From assembly GCF_029953305.1 (NCBI RefSeq), contig NZ_JASBAN010000001.1:1462501-1526500 (forward strand): a DNA stretch of 64,000 bases, written 5' to 3'. The notes under the pieces are model-generated. The model was not told where the DNA came from and made no database searches. It saw only the letters and a program-made list of their open reading frames with translations. Position 1 is the first letter of the stretch. The number at the start of each line of letters is the position of its first letter. Made by a program: the position numbers and the translations under genes. Positions 11,399 through 20,302 of the stretch are shown one piece after another. This DNA comes from Commensalibacter nepenthis (lineage in GTDB: Bacteria; Pseudomonadota; Alphaproteobacteria; Acetobacterales; Acetobacteraceae).

Positions 11399-12721
11399 TT
11401 ATGCTTCTTCGATACGAAGCATAATATGTTTTTCTGTAATAACTGGAAGTTGTTGAATCGCTTGTAAAGCTTGTAACAATGATTCTTCTTTGGTTTTATG
11501 CGTTACTAAAATAATAGGCACTATGGGCGTATCATCAGTATCATTGGTTGCACCATGTTGTAATAAGCTGCGTAAAGAAACATTATGCTCTTTTAAAATA
11601 GTCGCAATATCAGCAACAACACCAGGTTTATCTTGAACCATTAACCGAATGTAATACGCTTTGTTAAACTCATTACGAGAGACAACGGTTGCTGGGGTTA
11701 ACTCTTTCCAATCTGTTCCCCACATGGGAATTGTTGAGCCTCTGGCAATATCAATAATATCAGCACTGACTGCGGTTGAAGTTGGTCCTTCTCCTGCGCC
11801 GGCACCTTCTAACATTAATCGACCAGAAAATTCGCCTTCGGTAAATACTGCATTTGTTACACCATCAACACGAGCCAACGGTGTATCACAAGGTAATAAC
11901 GCGGGATGAACCCGTAATTCTATACGCTCGTCATGGTGTTGTTGTGCAATGCCGATCAATTTGATGGTATATCCCAACTCTTTGGCATAGCGCAAATCAT
12001 CTGGATTAATGCCACGAATACCTTCAACAAAAACATCCTTAAAGTGAATCGTATGTCCAAAACCTAGGCTGGCTAGAATAGCCAATTTATGTGCTGCATC
12101 AAACCCATCAATGTCCATAGAAGGATCTGCTTCGGCATAGCCTAATTCTTGAGTTTCTTTGAGAATATCATTAAATGCACAGCCTGTCTTTGCCATTGCA
12201 GTCAAAATATAGTTACAAGTCCCATTGAGGATTCCACCAATGCGTTTTAAACGATCTGGGGTCAATGCTTCTTTGATGGTTTTAATAACAGGAATACCCC
12301 CTGCAACGGCGGCTTCAAATAAAAGGGGAACATTTTTTTCTTCAGCAAGTTTAGCCAATTCATTACCATGCAAAGCAATTAACGCTTTGTTAGCAGTAAC
12401 CACGCCTTTATGTGCTTTTAACGCTGCACAAACCAAGTCATAAGCAATCCCGCTGGCACCACCAATCAGTTCGACAATCACGTCAATATCTGGATGGGAA
12501 ACAAGATCCATGGGATTATCAACCCATTGAATGTGGGATAAATCAATTCCTCGATCTTTATTTTTGCTTTTGGCACTGATCGCTACGATTTCAATCGAAC
12601 GACCTGCTTTATGGGTGACGGCTTGGGCATTGGCTTGTAAAAGCCGAACAACGCCAGCCCCTACGGTGCCAAGACCAGCAATTCCCAGTTTTAATGGCTT
12701 GCTTATAGACGGGTTACTCAT
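11399..12721 (-). CDS. hom: Homoserine dehydrogenase
   Basis: Hom reduces aspartate semialdehyde to homoserine with NAD(P)H, leading to threonine and methionine. The 440 residues contain the Rossmann GLGTVGAGVVRLL motif near 16-28, the GILNGTCNYIL block near 183, the catalytic domain segment LGYAEADPSMDIDG near 208-221, and a C-terminal ACT domain starting around residue 355 with KPGVVADIATIL. The ACT domain is the usual site for threonine feedback. The ATG at 12721 has a GGAG Shine-Dalgarno 8 bases upstream. It lies 46 bp after alaC. The aspartate kinase feeding this pathway, lysC, is at 48708, outside the operon. Confidence 0.97.
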   Translation of the reverse strand: MSNPSISKPLKLGIAGLGTVGAGVVRLLQANAQAVTHKAGRSIEIVAISAKSKNKDRGIDLSHIQWVDNPMDLVSHPDIDVIVELIGGASGIAYDLVCAALKAHKGVVTANKALIALHGNELAKLAEEKNVPLLFEAAVAGGIPVIKTIKEALTPDRLKRIGGILNGTCNYILTAMAKTGCAFNDILKETQELGYAEADPSMDIDGFDAAHKLAILASLGFGHTIHFKDVFVEGIRGINPDDLRYAKELGYTIKLIGIAQQHHDERIELRVHPALLPCDTPLARVDGVTNAVFTEGEFSGRLMLEGAGAGEGPTSTAVSADIIDIARGSTIPMWGTDWKELTPATVVSRNEFNKAYYIRLMVQDKPGVVADIATILKEHNVSLRSLLQHGATNDTDDTPIVPIILVTHKTKEESLLQALQAIQQLPVITEKHIMLRIEEA

Positions 12722-12767
12722 AAAATGTTCTCCAGGTTACGATAATTATATAGGTATTCGTTTTACT

Positions 12768-13955
12768 TTATTCTTTTGAATAAGAATTCATGAAATTTTT
12801 AATAGAGCGACAAGCTTGCCGTAATCTTTGTGTATTTTCAACCAAACCAATGCGGACAAAATCATCCCCATATTCACCAAAGCCCAAGCCAGGTGCCACG
12901 GCAACTTGTGCTTCTTTCAGGAGTAATTTAGAAAATTCAACACTACCCAAATGTTTAAATGGTTCTGGAATAGGCGCCCAAGCAAACATGGATGCGGGTG
13001 GGGAGGGGACATCCCACCCCGCATTATGTAATCCTTTGATTAAGGTGTCTCGACGCTCTTTATAAAGATCACGCATGTCTTGAATATAATCTTGTGGACC
13101 ATTAAGTGCAGCAACAGCAGCGATTTGAATGGGCGTAAAAGCGCCATAGTCGAGGTAAGATTTAATACGTGTCAACGCAGCAATTAATTTAGGATTGCCC
13201 GCAGCAAAGCCAATACGCCACCCAGCCATCGAATATGTTTTTGACATAGAGGTAAATTCAACAGCAATGTCTTTTGCGCCAGGGACTTCTAGGATAGAAG
13301 GTGGAATTTGATCTCCGTAATAGAGTTCCGCATATGCAAGGTCTGACAGAATCCAAATAGATTCTTTTTTGGCAAAAGCAACTAGTTCACGATAGAAATC
13401 TAAACTTGCGACATAAGAGGTTGGATTGGAAGGGAAGTTCACAATCAATGCAGTCGGTTTTGGAATAGAATGATGAACCGCTCTATGTAATGCCTCGAGC
13501 ATATTCTCATCTGGTGTTGCAGGAATAGATCGAACCGCAGCCCCTGCAATAATAAATCCAAATTGATGAATAGGATATGAGGGGTTGGGGACAAGAATAG
13601 TATCCCCTGGGCTGGTGATAGCTGAAGCCAAATTAGCCAAGCCTTCTTTGGAGCCCAACGTAACAATGGCTTCGCTTTCTGGATCCAAATCAACATTAAA
13701 ACGGCGTTGATAGTAATTGACTAATGCTTTGCGTAATCCAGGAATACCACGGCTTACGGAATAGCCATGCACACGAGAGGAGGATGTTGCTTCAACCAAT
13801 TTTTGCACAACATGCTCTGGTGGGCGGCTGTCTGGATTACCCATGCCTAGATCGATAATGTCTTCACCGCGCGCACGTGCCGCTTTTTTCGCCGCGTTAA
13901 CTTCTGCAAAGACATAAGGAGGGAGGCGGCGTATGCGATGAAATTCTTCGGTCAT
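12768..13955 (-). CDS. alaC: Class I/II aminotransferase, AlaC-like
   Basis: This 395-residue PLP enzyme closely resembles E. coli AlaC, a glutamate-pyruvate aminotransferase: RRLPPYVFAEVN near the start, GYSVSRGIPGLR near 82, NPSYPIH near 132, NFPSNPTS near 175 and the PLP lysine in SMSKTYSMAGWR near 237. The same family is often labelled LL-diaminopimelate aminotransferase in alphaproteobacteria, so the true amino donor is uncertain. The position directly upstream of hom suggests a role in amino-acid synthesis. It is 40 bp after a lipoprotein gene on the same strand. Confidence 0.88.
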   Translation of the reverse strand: MTEEFHRIRRLPPYVFAEVNAAKKAARARGEDIIDLGMGNPDSRPPEHVVQKLVEATSSSRVHGYSVSRGIPGLRKALVNYYQRRFNVDLDPESEAIVTLGSKEGLANLASAITSPGDTILVPNPSYPIHQFGFIIAGAAVRSIPATPDENMLEALHRAVHHSIPKPTALIVNFPSNPTSYVASLDFYRELVAFAKKESIWILSDLAYAELYYGDQIPPSILEVPGAKDIAVEFTSMSKTYSMAGWRIGFAAGNPKLIAALTRIKSYLDYGAFTPIQIAAVAALNGPQDYIQDMRDLYKERRDTLIKGLHNAGWDVPSPPASMFAWAPIPEPFKHLGSVEFSKLLLKEAQVAVAPGLGFGEYGDDFVRIGLVENTQRLRQACRSIKNFMNSYSKE

Positions 13956-13995
13956 AGGATACTCAATTCTGTGAATATGTTAAAATGTAAAATAA

Positions 13996-15009
13996 TTATT
14001 CATCCATTCGAATACGTACGCCATGGCCGATAGCATGCGCACGAATTACAATAGATGATTCTGGTACATTATGAGCAATTAACATTTTTGCAACTGTTTT
14101 TGCACGCAATAATGCTAAAGATAATGCTTTTGATTGTGAATCTGGTGAAATGGAATAGGCATCCCCATATCCATGCACAAAAATTGTGCGTCCATGTCGT
14201 TGCCAAGCAATGGAATTGATTAACCCGTCTTGTTTAGGATTAGGTGTGTCAGAATCAATAGGAAAGGTGACTAAATCGCCTTTTGGTGCTTCCAACGGTA
14301 AAGCTGCGGGTTGAAATGCAGGGGGAAGATGTGCATCAGAAGGGATGTTAAAGCCAGGAAATTTCGAAGGTGCAGGGGGGTTCACAGGAATCTCAGGAAT
14401 AACAACAGATTGATTATCAATTTGTGTACGTAAGGCTGGCATGACCACAGGCACAGGAGCCGGAGGAGCCTCTTTTTTCGATTCTTTTGGTTTTTCTTCT
14501 GTTTTTTTTGCTTCTTCTTTGGGCGGTGGATTACTAGGGTGTTTTGGGTCAGGAGGTGTTGGGTCTTGTCCTACAGCATCAAAGGATGCAGAGGATCCCT
14601 GTGGATTTTGATTATTTTCTGTTGTTTTTGTTTTGTTTGCTTGTTTATTGTCCGTCGCAGGTTTGTTTTCTGTTACTTGTTGAGGGGGTGCTGGGATTTT
14701 AGGAATCTCAAGAGGGGTAACTGTATTTTGCCAATCTGATAAGGTTCTATCTTTCGTGAGTGAATCTGTAATTTCCCTTCTTAATGCAGGAGAAGGCAGC
14801 GCAGGGGCTTGAGTTGGCGTTAATCCAACATATGGATAAGATTGATCGTTTCCAGGTACAGGTAAGCGAGGTTGTGCGACGATCCCCCCTTCAAGACTGT
14901 GGTACCAGCCCACGGGTGTTTTTACAACAGGACTATTTGCACATCCTGTGAATCCTAAAAGACCTATGAATAAACTATATCGAACGAGCGGTTGACAGAT
15001 AAAGGACAC
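13996..15009 (-). CDS. Proline-rich OmpA-like lipoprotein
   Basis: The protein (337 residues, GTG start) begins with a lipoprotein signal: a hydrophobic segment ending in the lipobox LGFTGC, so Cys23 is the predicted lipidated residue. A long low-complexity region rich in Pro, Lys, Asn and Thr follows (about 85-250), suited to crossing the periplasm or cell wall. The last 90 residues (IFVHGYGDAYSISPDSQ...SKALSLALLRAKTVAKMLIAHNVPESSI) resemble the OmpA/MotB-like peptidoglycan-binding fold, with its characteristic RAK...A...L spacing. It is probably an outer-membrane lipoprotein tethered to peptidoglycan. It is the first gene of the minus-strand operon, divergent from the ClpP-like gene. Confidence 0.7.
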   Translation of the reverse strand: MSFICQPLVRYSLFIGLLGFTGCANSPVVKTPVGWYHSLEGGIVAQPRLPVPGNDQSYPYVGLTPTQAPALPSPALRREITDSLTKDRTLSDWQNTVTPLEIPKIPAPPQQVTENKPATDNKQANKTKTTENNQNPQGSSASFDAVGQDPTPPDPKHPSNPPPKEEAKKTEEKPKESKKEAPPAPVPVVMPALRTQIDNQSVVIPEIPVNPPAPSKFPGFNIPSDAHLPPAFQPAALPLEAPKGDLVTFPIDSDTPNPKQDGLINSIAWQRHGRTIFVHGYGDAYSISPDSQSKALSLALLRAKTVAKMLIAHNVPESSIVIRAHAIGHGVRIRMDE

Positions 15010-15282
15010 TCTTTTGAACCTTCAAATTAAAAACAGCATTAAATAATTTTAATAGTAATATAGGTTTTTTTATGAATGCGCTATTTTCCTTTTGCAACAC
15101 TTGGAAAATAATCATGAAAAATCATAGCTAAAAGGAAATATATTAAAAAAATAGCGGTTTTTATATAAAGACCACTAAAATATTTTCTATTCTGTTTGTT
15201 GAAGTGTATAAGGATTAGCAACAAATATATTTCTATGCAGTTAATATACTTTATTGACTGTATACTATGAAGGGAAAGATTG

Positions 15283-15942
15283 ATGAATTTTATGCAGGCT
15301 ATATCACATGATGCAATCATTTTAGATGATAATGATCCAGAAGAACCCGTAAATCCTTCAGAAAAAAATGACAAGGAAGAGGGCGCAGCATCCAGCTCTG
15401 TATTGGAAGGTAAACTTTTCAAAGAACGAAAAATTTTAATTTTTGGGGAAGTTCACGATAAATTAGCAAAAGAAGTGACCGCGCGTCTTCTGGCTTTGGC
15501 ATATGATTCTGATCGTCCAATTGATATTTACGTCAATTCTCCGGGTGGTCATGTCGAGAGTGGTGATACGATTCACGACATGATTCGTTTTGTTGACGGT
15601 CATGCCCCTGTGAACTTAATTGGCACAGGATGGGTGGCGTCTGCTGGTGCATTGATTTTTGCTGCGGGCCACAAAGAACGTCGTTTCTGTTTGCCAAATA
15701 CACGTTTTTTATTGCACCAACCCATGGGCGGGGTCAGAGGACCAGCAACAGATATCGATATTGAAGCAAGAGAAATTATTAAAATGCGTGAGCGTTTAAA
15801 TCATATTTTTGCTAAGGAAACAGGGCATTCTTTTGAAAAAATTGCGAAGGATACAGATCGTAATTATTGGATGTCTGCAAAAGAGGCTATTGAATATGGT
15901 TTAGTGAGTAAAATTATTCATACATGGTCTGACTTGAAATAA
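15283..15942 (+). CDS. clpP: ClpP-family serine protease
   Basis: ClpP subunits form the barrel protease fed by Clp ATPases. This 219-residue protein has the three catalytic positions: Ser in GWVASAGALIF near 123, His in FLLHQPMGG near 148 and Asp in DTDRNYWMS near 200. The active-site text ASAG differs from the ASMG usual in the housekeeping protein, and about 40 acidic, Ser-rich residues precede the fold, so it may be a ClpP paralogue. ATG at 15283 is preferred over the in-frame TTG at 15280 because AGGGAAAG lies just upstream. No clpX follows; the next gene is a ferritin-like protein. Which ATPase it serves is unknown. Confidence 0.85.
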   Translation: MNFMQAISHDAIILDDNDPEEPVNPSEKNDKEEGAASSSVLEGKLFKERKILIFGEVHDKLAKEVTARLLALAYDSDRPIDIYVNSPGGHVESGDTIHDMIRFVDGHAPVNLIGTGWVASAGALIFAAGHKERRFCLPNTRFLLHQPMGGVRGPATDIDIEAREIIKMRERLNHIFAKETGHSFEKIAKDTDRNYWMSAKEAIEYGLVSKIIHTWSDLK

Positions 15943-15966
15943 TTTAATTGATGGAGGTTTGGTTAA

Positions 15967-16956
15967 ATGTCTAGTTTAGAAGCGATTTATACACAGCTAC
16001 CTGAAAATTTACATGATTTGCCTCAGCCTAAATCTGATAAAGAATTAGAGGAAATGAATTATCGAGTTCGCCATTGGATGAGTGCCATTCCTGGATCGAT
16101 AAGAATCGGTAGTAAAGAGCATAAACAAGCTGTGTGTCAGATGTTCCGTGAGACATTTAACCCATACAGACCTACATTCATGAGTTGGCCAAAATTAAGC
16201 GAAGAAGAAATTAATCGTTTAAAAAGTTTGCCTATTTGGGATATTGCGGTTCATACTGAGGGGAAAGCACGCCTACGCATGGCAGCTTATGTCAAAGAGT
16301 TGCTTGACCCAGAGATGGCGGATGCGATCGCCAGAAATGCTTGGGAGGAAAATCGTCATAAAGAGGTTTTATCTGACTTAGTTAAATTTTATGGTATCCC
16401 ACTGGCTCAAGAACAACCTTATTTAGCACCTAAGGATGCTGAATGGGCTTATATGGTCACGGGTTTCAGCGAATGTTGGGACAGTTTTTTTGCTTTTGGT
16501 TTGTTTGCGGTTGCAGAAAAATCTGGTTTTTTTACCAAAGAGTTAATTGAAACCTTTGAACCGGTGATGCAAGAGGAATGCCGTCATATTTTGCTTTTTG
16601 CCAATTGGCTGGCCTGGCATCGTAAAAATATGTCTTTATTTAAAAGGATTAAATTCGAGGTTAAATTATGGGCTGTTCATGTGTTTTTGATTTATGAGCG
16701 TTTGGGGTTAATTAAAGATGTCGACGTTGATGGTCAAGAATATTACGAAGATAATAATTTTACTATTAATGGCGTGGCTGAGTTAGGCAAAGAAAAGACG
16801 ACGCTAAAAGATTTTTTAAAATTATGCCTTACTGAGAATGATCGTCGTTTTGCTGGATATGATCGTCGTCTGGTCAGACCTAAAACGGCACCATTTTTAA
16901 CAAAGCTTCTTTTGCGTATCTTGCCAGAAAAAATAAAAAACAAACAGATTGGTTAG
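15967..16956 (+). CDS. Ferritin-like diiron protein
   Basis: This 329-residue protein has two E-x-x-H motifs in the pattern of diiron ferritin-like proteins: AWEENRHKEVL near 125-132 and MQEECRHILLF near 203-212, with further acidic residues between them. Diiron proteins of this fold include oxidases, oxygenases and iron-storage proteins. The function is unknown; the C-terminal half is Lys/Arg-rich with a possible hydrophobic segment near 225-245 (KLWAVHVFLIYERLG), so membrane association is possible. It is 24 bp after the ClpP-like gene with an ATG start, so the two are probably cotranscribed. It ends at a strong bidirectional terminator. Confidence 0.72.
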   Translation: MSSLEAIYTQLPENLHDLPQPKSDKELEEMNYRVRHWMSAIPGSIRIGSKEHKQAVCQMFRETFNPYRPTFMSWPKLSEEEINRLKSLPIWDIAVHTEGKARLRMAAYVKELLDPEMADAIARNAWEENRHKEVLSDLVKFYGIPLAQEQPYLAPKDAEWAYMVTGFSECWDSFFAFGLFAVAEKSGFFTKELIETFEPVMQEECRHILLFANWLAWHRKNMSLFKRIKFEVKLWAVHVFLIYERLGLIKDVDVDGQEYYEDNNFTINGVAELGKEKTTLKDFLKLCLTENDRRFAGYDRRLVRPKTAPFLTKLLLRILPEKIKNKQIG

Positions 16957-16970
16957 CTGATTTTATTCTA

Positions 16971-17009
16971 AAACGATCCTCTTTCAAAGAGCTTGAAAGA
17001 GGATCGTTT
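16971..17009. terminator. Bidirectional terminator between convergent genes
   Basis: AAACGATCCTCTTTCAA and TTGAAAGAGGATCGTTT form a perfect 17-bp stem with a 5-base loop, flanked by A- and T-rich tails. It lies between the ends of the ferritin-like gene (plus) and the solute-binding protein (minus, stop codon adjacent), so it can serve both. Confidence 0.88.
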
Positions 17010-18056
17010 TTATGTCTTAATGGTTAGACAAAATTGTCTGGCTGCTCGGCTAGAATTTAGGTCATTTGGGACTTTTCCTAGCAGTTTGAATTCATCAATA
17101 TATTGAGCGATTTGCTCCCATAATTGGTTATTAATTGGGGCAATATTTTGATTTTCATTTTTGAGCATTTGTAGAATTTGTTGAGAATTTATGCCCTTCC
17201 ATTCGTCGGCAAGTAATATGCTGGTTTCTTGTAAATGTTGCGTTTGCCATTTAGAGGACTGTCGAATGCTTAATGCCAAAGGCGCGGCAATATCGGGGTT
17301 TTTCTCTAAGAATTGAGTGTTAATGCCAAGAATCCGATTGGCTCTGGAACTCCAACTGCCAGTTTGGCTGCCTGCTAATTCGAATATTTGTTTGTTCGCA
17401 TTGCTCAAGATTTCCCATATAAAGGGGTCATATCCAATAATCGCTTGAACTTGATTGGACAGTAATGCTGGTAATAATTCTTCCTTTTCCATTTCAACCC
17501 ATTTGATATTTTGTTCGGGGTTTAGTCCTTTACGTCTGAGCAAAATAGAAAAGAAAATACGTTCTTTTTCTGCATGGCGGCGTGTTGCGATTTTTAAATC
17601 TGCCAAGTCAACTAACCTATCGATTCGACTTTTTTTAGAAACTAAAAGACGGAAATTACCTCCACTGATACCCACCAATAAGCGAGCTTGTATGCCTGTG
17701 AACAGAGCAGGTAACCAATCTAAAGCAGACAAAACAGTTGCGTCGCACTGATTGTTTTTAAAGGCATCTAATGCTTGTAGGTGATTTTGAATATTGGGAA
17801 GGATTGTTACATTTAATCCATATTTTTGAAAAAAACCCTCGGTTTGGGCAATAGTTAATAGTGAATCGATTTCACCTTTAGGCCATGCAATACGAATAGA
17901 TTGGGGTTTATATTCACCAATCAAATGCTTTTTATGGGTAATATAGTGGTAAGAAGCGTATCCACCTCCACCGGCAAGGAAAAAGGTTCCTGCTAGACCA
18001 AAGAGTGTTTTTCTGCGCGTTATCAATGACTTTTTGGATTGATCTTGAGTATTCAT
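17010..18056 (-). CDS. ABC transporter substrate-binding protein, SsuA/TauA/NMT1-like
   Basis: This 348-residue protein has a twin-arginine-like signal (TRRKTLFGLAG, then a Gly/Ala-rich hydrophobic stretch at about 12-35) and a periplasmic-binding fold of the aliphatic sulfonate/nitrate/thiamine-precursor type: RIAWPKGEIDSLLTIAQTEGFF near 48, KYGLNVTILPN near 73, and DPFIWEILS near 205. Such proteins deliver sulfonates, taurine, nitrate or pyrimidine precursors to an ABC permease. No permease or ATPase gene is adjacent, so it is an orphan whose partner must lie elsewhere. The substrate is not readable. It runs convergent with the ferritin-like gene. Confidence 0.75.
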   Translation of the reverse strand: MNTQDQSKKSLITRRKTLFGLAGTFFLAGGGGYASYHYITHKKHLIGEYKPQSIRIAWPKGEIDSLLTIAQTEGFFQKYGLNVTILPNIQNHLQALDAFKNNQCDATVLSALDWLPALFTGIQARLLVGISGGNFRLLVSKKSRIDRLVDLADLKIATRRHAEKERIFFSILLRRKGLNPEQNIKWVEMEKEELLPALLSNQVQAIIGYDPFIWEILSNANKQIFELAGSQTGSWSSRANRILGINTQFLEKNPDIAAPLALSIRQSSKWQTQHLQETSILLADEWKGINSQQILQMLKNENQNIAPINNQLWEQIAQYIDEFKLLGKVPNDLNSSRAARQFCLTIKT

Positions 18057-18152
18057 AAGGGGTATTTACTAAAAATGAAAAAAAATTGCAAAAAATGAAA
18101 AAAAACACTTTACCATTAATATCAAATTAGGCTATAGAGTGTGCATGGCTGA

Positions 18153-18228
18153 TCCCGAATAGCTCAGTTGGTAGAGCTAGCGACTGTTAATCGCTCGGTC
18201 GTAGGTTCGAGTCCTACTTCGGGAGCCA
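18153..18228 (+). tRNA. tRNA-Asn (GTT)
   Basis: A 76-nt cloverleaf with encoded CCA. The acceptor TCCCGAA pairs with TTCGGGA and the anticodon loop CTGTTAA gives GTT (Asn). It stands alone between the solute-binding protein and the OprB gene. No integrase or repeated 3' fragment is seen, so nothing suggests use as an attachment site. Confidence 0.97.
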
Positions 18229-18532
18229 TATAATTTTTTTAAAATCACTTAAAAAAATTACCCATTTATATTTCTTCCCCATTCCTCATAAGTAAATGTT
18301 ATTGTAATTGAAACCATCCAAATATCTGGTTGTTTCTATTTTAACACTGTGTGCTTTTATTTTATTTTAACGGTCTGAGATTACATTAATTTTACTATGA
18401 CAGTTGACCAAACTATATTTATATAATGCCTAGCTTGCTCTAGGAAATAAAGCACCTGTGTAAAGAAAGATTGTCTTTATTGCTTTGTTATTCTGGTGGT
18501 TTCTTAACATCTAAACACGATAATAGGTAAAT
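18229..18532 (+). promoter_or_regulatory. Leader region of the OprB gene with a candidate promoter
   Basis: This stretch of about 300 bp holds no gene. A possible sigma70 promoter is ATGACA at 18397-18402 and TATAAT at 18422-18427, with a long 19-bp spacer; TTGACC at 18404 is too close to serve as the -35 of the same -10. A small CCTAG/CTAGG hairpin follows near 18430-18446. The reading is tentative. Confidence 0.3.
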
Positions 18533-20107
18533 ATGGCATTATTTTGGAATAAACCCAGCCTTTTGCGGAAAAAACAGTTTTCTTTTCTTTCTTGTTTTTT
18601 AGTTATGGGAGGAATGGTTCAATTTGACTCTGCGGCGAAAGCAGATGAGCATAAAAATAAACCATCAACCGAAGCGTTTACAGACGATAATTCACCCATG
18701 AATGGATTAACAGATTGGCACTTGGTGCCAGCAGGCGGGGGTGGAGACTGGAAAACAGCAATCGGTCGCGTCCAAAGTAATGCCAAAGATATTGAACGTT
18801 TAAAAGCAGAGGGTAATCCTTTGCTTCCTCAACCAGAGCATTTATTAGGTACATGGGGAGGGGTTAATCCTTGGTTATATAAACATGGGGTTAACTTGAA
18901 CTTTGATAACCAAAATGAATTTGCTGGAAATATCACTGGTGGTAAAAAAAAGGGAGCCACTAACGCAGGGGCTGTTGATGCGAATCTAGACGTTGATTGG
19001 AGTACTTTGGTTGGCAGAAACTGGCTGACGGATGGTTTGGTGTCTCATATGACAGTACTGGGTCGTTATGGTTCACCCGTTAGTAAGTTGGTTGGCGAGA
19101 ATATTACATCTGTACAAGAAATTTACGGTGCTGGTGGAAACGTTGTTGCTAAACTCGTAAACCTTTATAATGATAAATATTTTATGGATGGTAAGATCGT
19201 TACCTCTTTTGGGCGTACAAACGTCGGTGGGTTTTATGCGACCAGCCCTATTCATTGTTATTTTATGAATAATGGTATTTGCGGAAATCCTAAACCATTA
19301 ACGGGTCAAGCAGCGGGGTTTAATGCGTGGCCAGATTCGACGTGGGGAATTACCACGTTATTTAGACCAATTAAGCAATTTTATATTCGTATTGGGATGT
19401 TCGAAGTCAGTCGTGCTGCTTATGGCAATGCGTCAGGACATCGCGCTGGTTGGTCTTCATTAGTAAGAACGGGTAGCGATGCAGGGGGTGAATTCCCATT
19501 GGAAATGGGGTATGAACCACGCTGGGGTAAAAATGAGCTTGTTGGTCATTATAAAGTAGGGTTTGCTTATGATACATCTTCTTATCCTGTATGGGGCAGT
19601 GGGCTGAATGGTAAAAAAATTACGGCGATGAATGGTGCCGATCAACGTTGGAAACGTGGTCGAGATCAAGAATGGGTTTTATTGGATCAAATGATTCAAC
19701 GTAATGGTCCTGGGGATTTAAATGGATTGATTGGGTATGTTGGTTTTGTTCATACCAATCCCTTGACGTTCCAACGTCAAAATCAGGTGCTTGCTGGAAT
19801 TATTGATACTGGTTTTTGGAAAGCCAGACCAATGGATGCATTTGGTGTTTTATTTATTCATCAGATCATGAGTGGTAAAATGCGTGATGCGCAACGCTAT
19901 AATTTATCTCAAGGAGTTTCTTTGTTAAATATTGGTGGTGCAACAGGGATACAAACCTCTGAAACCAGTATAGAGGTTACCTATATTATTCATGTTTACA
20001 GAGGTATTCGTTTTCAACCTGATTTCCAATATGAAGTCCATCCAAATGCACAAAAAAATATTAAGGATGCCGCATTCTTAGGGTTTAAAAGTCGTGTAGA
20101 TTTCTAA
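18533..20107 (+). CDS. OprB-family carbohydrate-selective porin
   Basis: This 524-residue outer-membrane protein resembles OprB: LLGTWGGVNPWLYKHGVNL near 103-121 is the family's opening motif, followed by beta-rich segments and a C-terminal aromatic (FKSRVDF). The N-terminus has a Sec signal (charged start, hydrophobic segment near 18-33, then Ala-Lys-Ala-Asp cleavage region). OprB porins admit glucose and other sugars. Two GH3 beta-glucosidases follow, so the likely sequence is entry of oligosaccharides followed by periplasmic hydrolysis, or uptake of the glucose released. A strong terminator follows it, so it is probably transcribed separately from the GH3 genes. Confidence 0.88.
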   Translation: MALFWNKPSLLRKKQFSFLSCFLVMGGMVQFDSAAKADEHKNKPSTEAFTDDNSPMNGLTDWHLVPAGGGGDWKTAIGRVQSNAKDIERLKAEGNPLLPQPEHLLGTWGGVNPWLYKHGVNLNFDNQNEFAGNITGGKKKGATNAGAVDANLDVDWSTLVGRNWLTDGLVSHMTVLGRYGSPVSKLVGENITSVQEIYGAGGNVVAKLVNLYNDKYFMDGKIVTSFGRTNVGGFYATSPIHCYFMNNGICGNPKPLTGQAAGFNAWPDSTWGITTLFRPIKQFYIRIGMFEVSRAAYGNASGHRAGWSSLVRTGSDAGGEFPLEMGYEPRWGKNELVGHYKVGFAYDTSSYPVWGSGLNGKKITAMNGADQRWKRGRDQEWVLLDQMIQRNGPGDLNGLIGYVGFVHTNPLTFQRQNQVLAGIIDTGFWKARPMDAFGVLFIHQIMSGKMRDAQRYNLSQGVSLLNIGGATGIQTSETSIEVTYIIHVYRGIRFQPDFQYEVHPNAQKNIKDAAFLGFKSRVDF

Positions 20108-20136
20108 TTTATATTAGTTAGAATAAGTAATAAAAC

Positions 20137-20184
20137 AAAAGGCTTTGATAGTTATTTAAAATATAATTATCTAAGCCTTTTTTT
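20137..20184 (+). terminator. Terminator after the OprB gene
   Basis: AAAAGGCTT-TGATA pairs with TATCT-AAGCCTTTT around an A/T-rich loop, followed by a T-run. It ends the OprB transcript before the first GH3 gene. Confidence 0.8.
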
Positions 20185-20302
20185 ATTCATAACTTTTTTT
20201 TGAAAGGGAATTTTAATTGTTTTGTTGATTTTTTTAGTTGATTATTGAACTTTGAGGGTAGAGTATTTTAATATTGTAAATTATTTTATAAAGGCTGCTA
20301 TT

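Noticed and set aside
15081-15422. Minus-strand 113-codon frame
   Set aside because: It overlaps the start of the ClpP-like gene and the intergenic region, with low-complexity content and no ribosome site.
20252-20302. Upstream start for the first GH3 gene
   Set aside because: It would put 17 residues before a clean signal peptide; the ATG at 20303 matches the paralogue's start.
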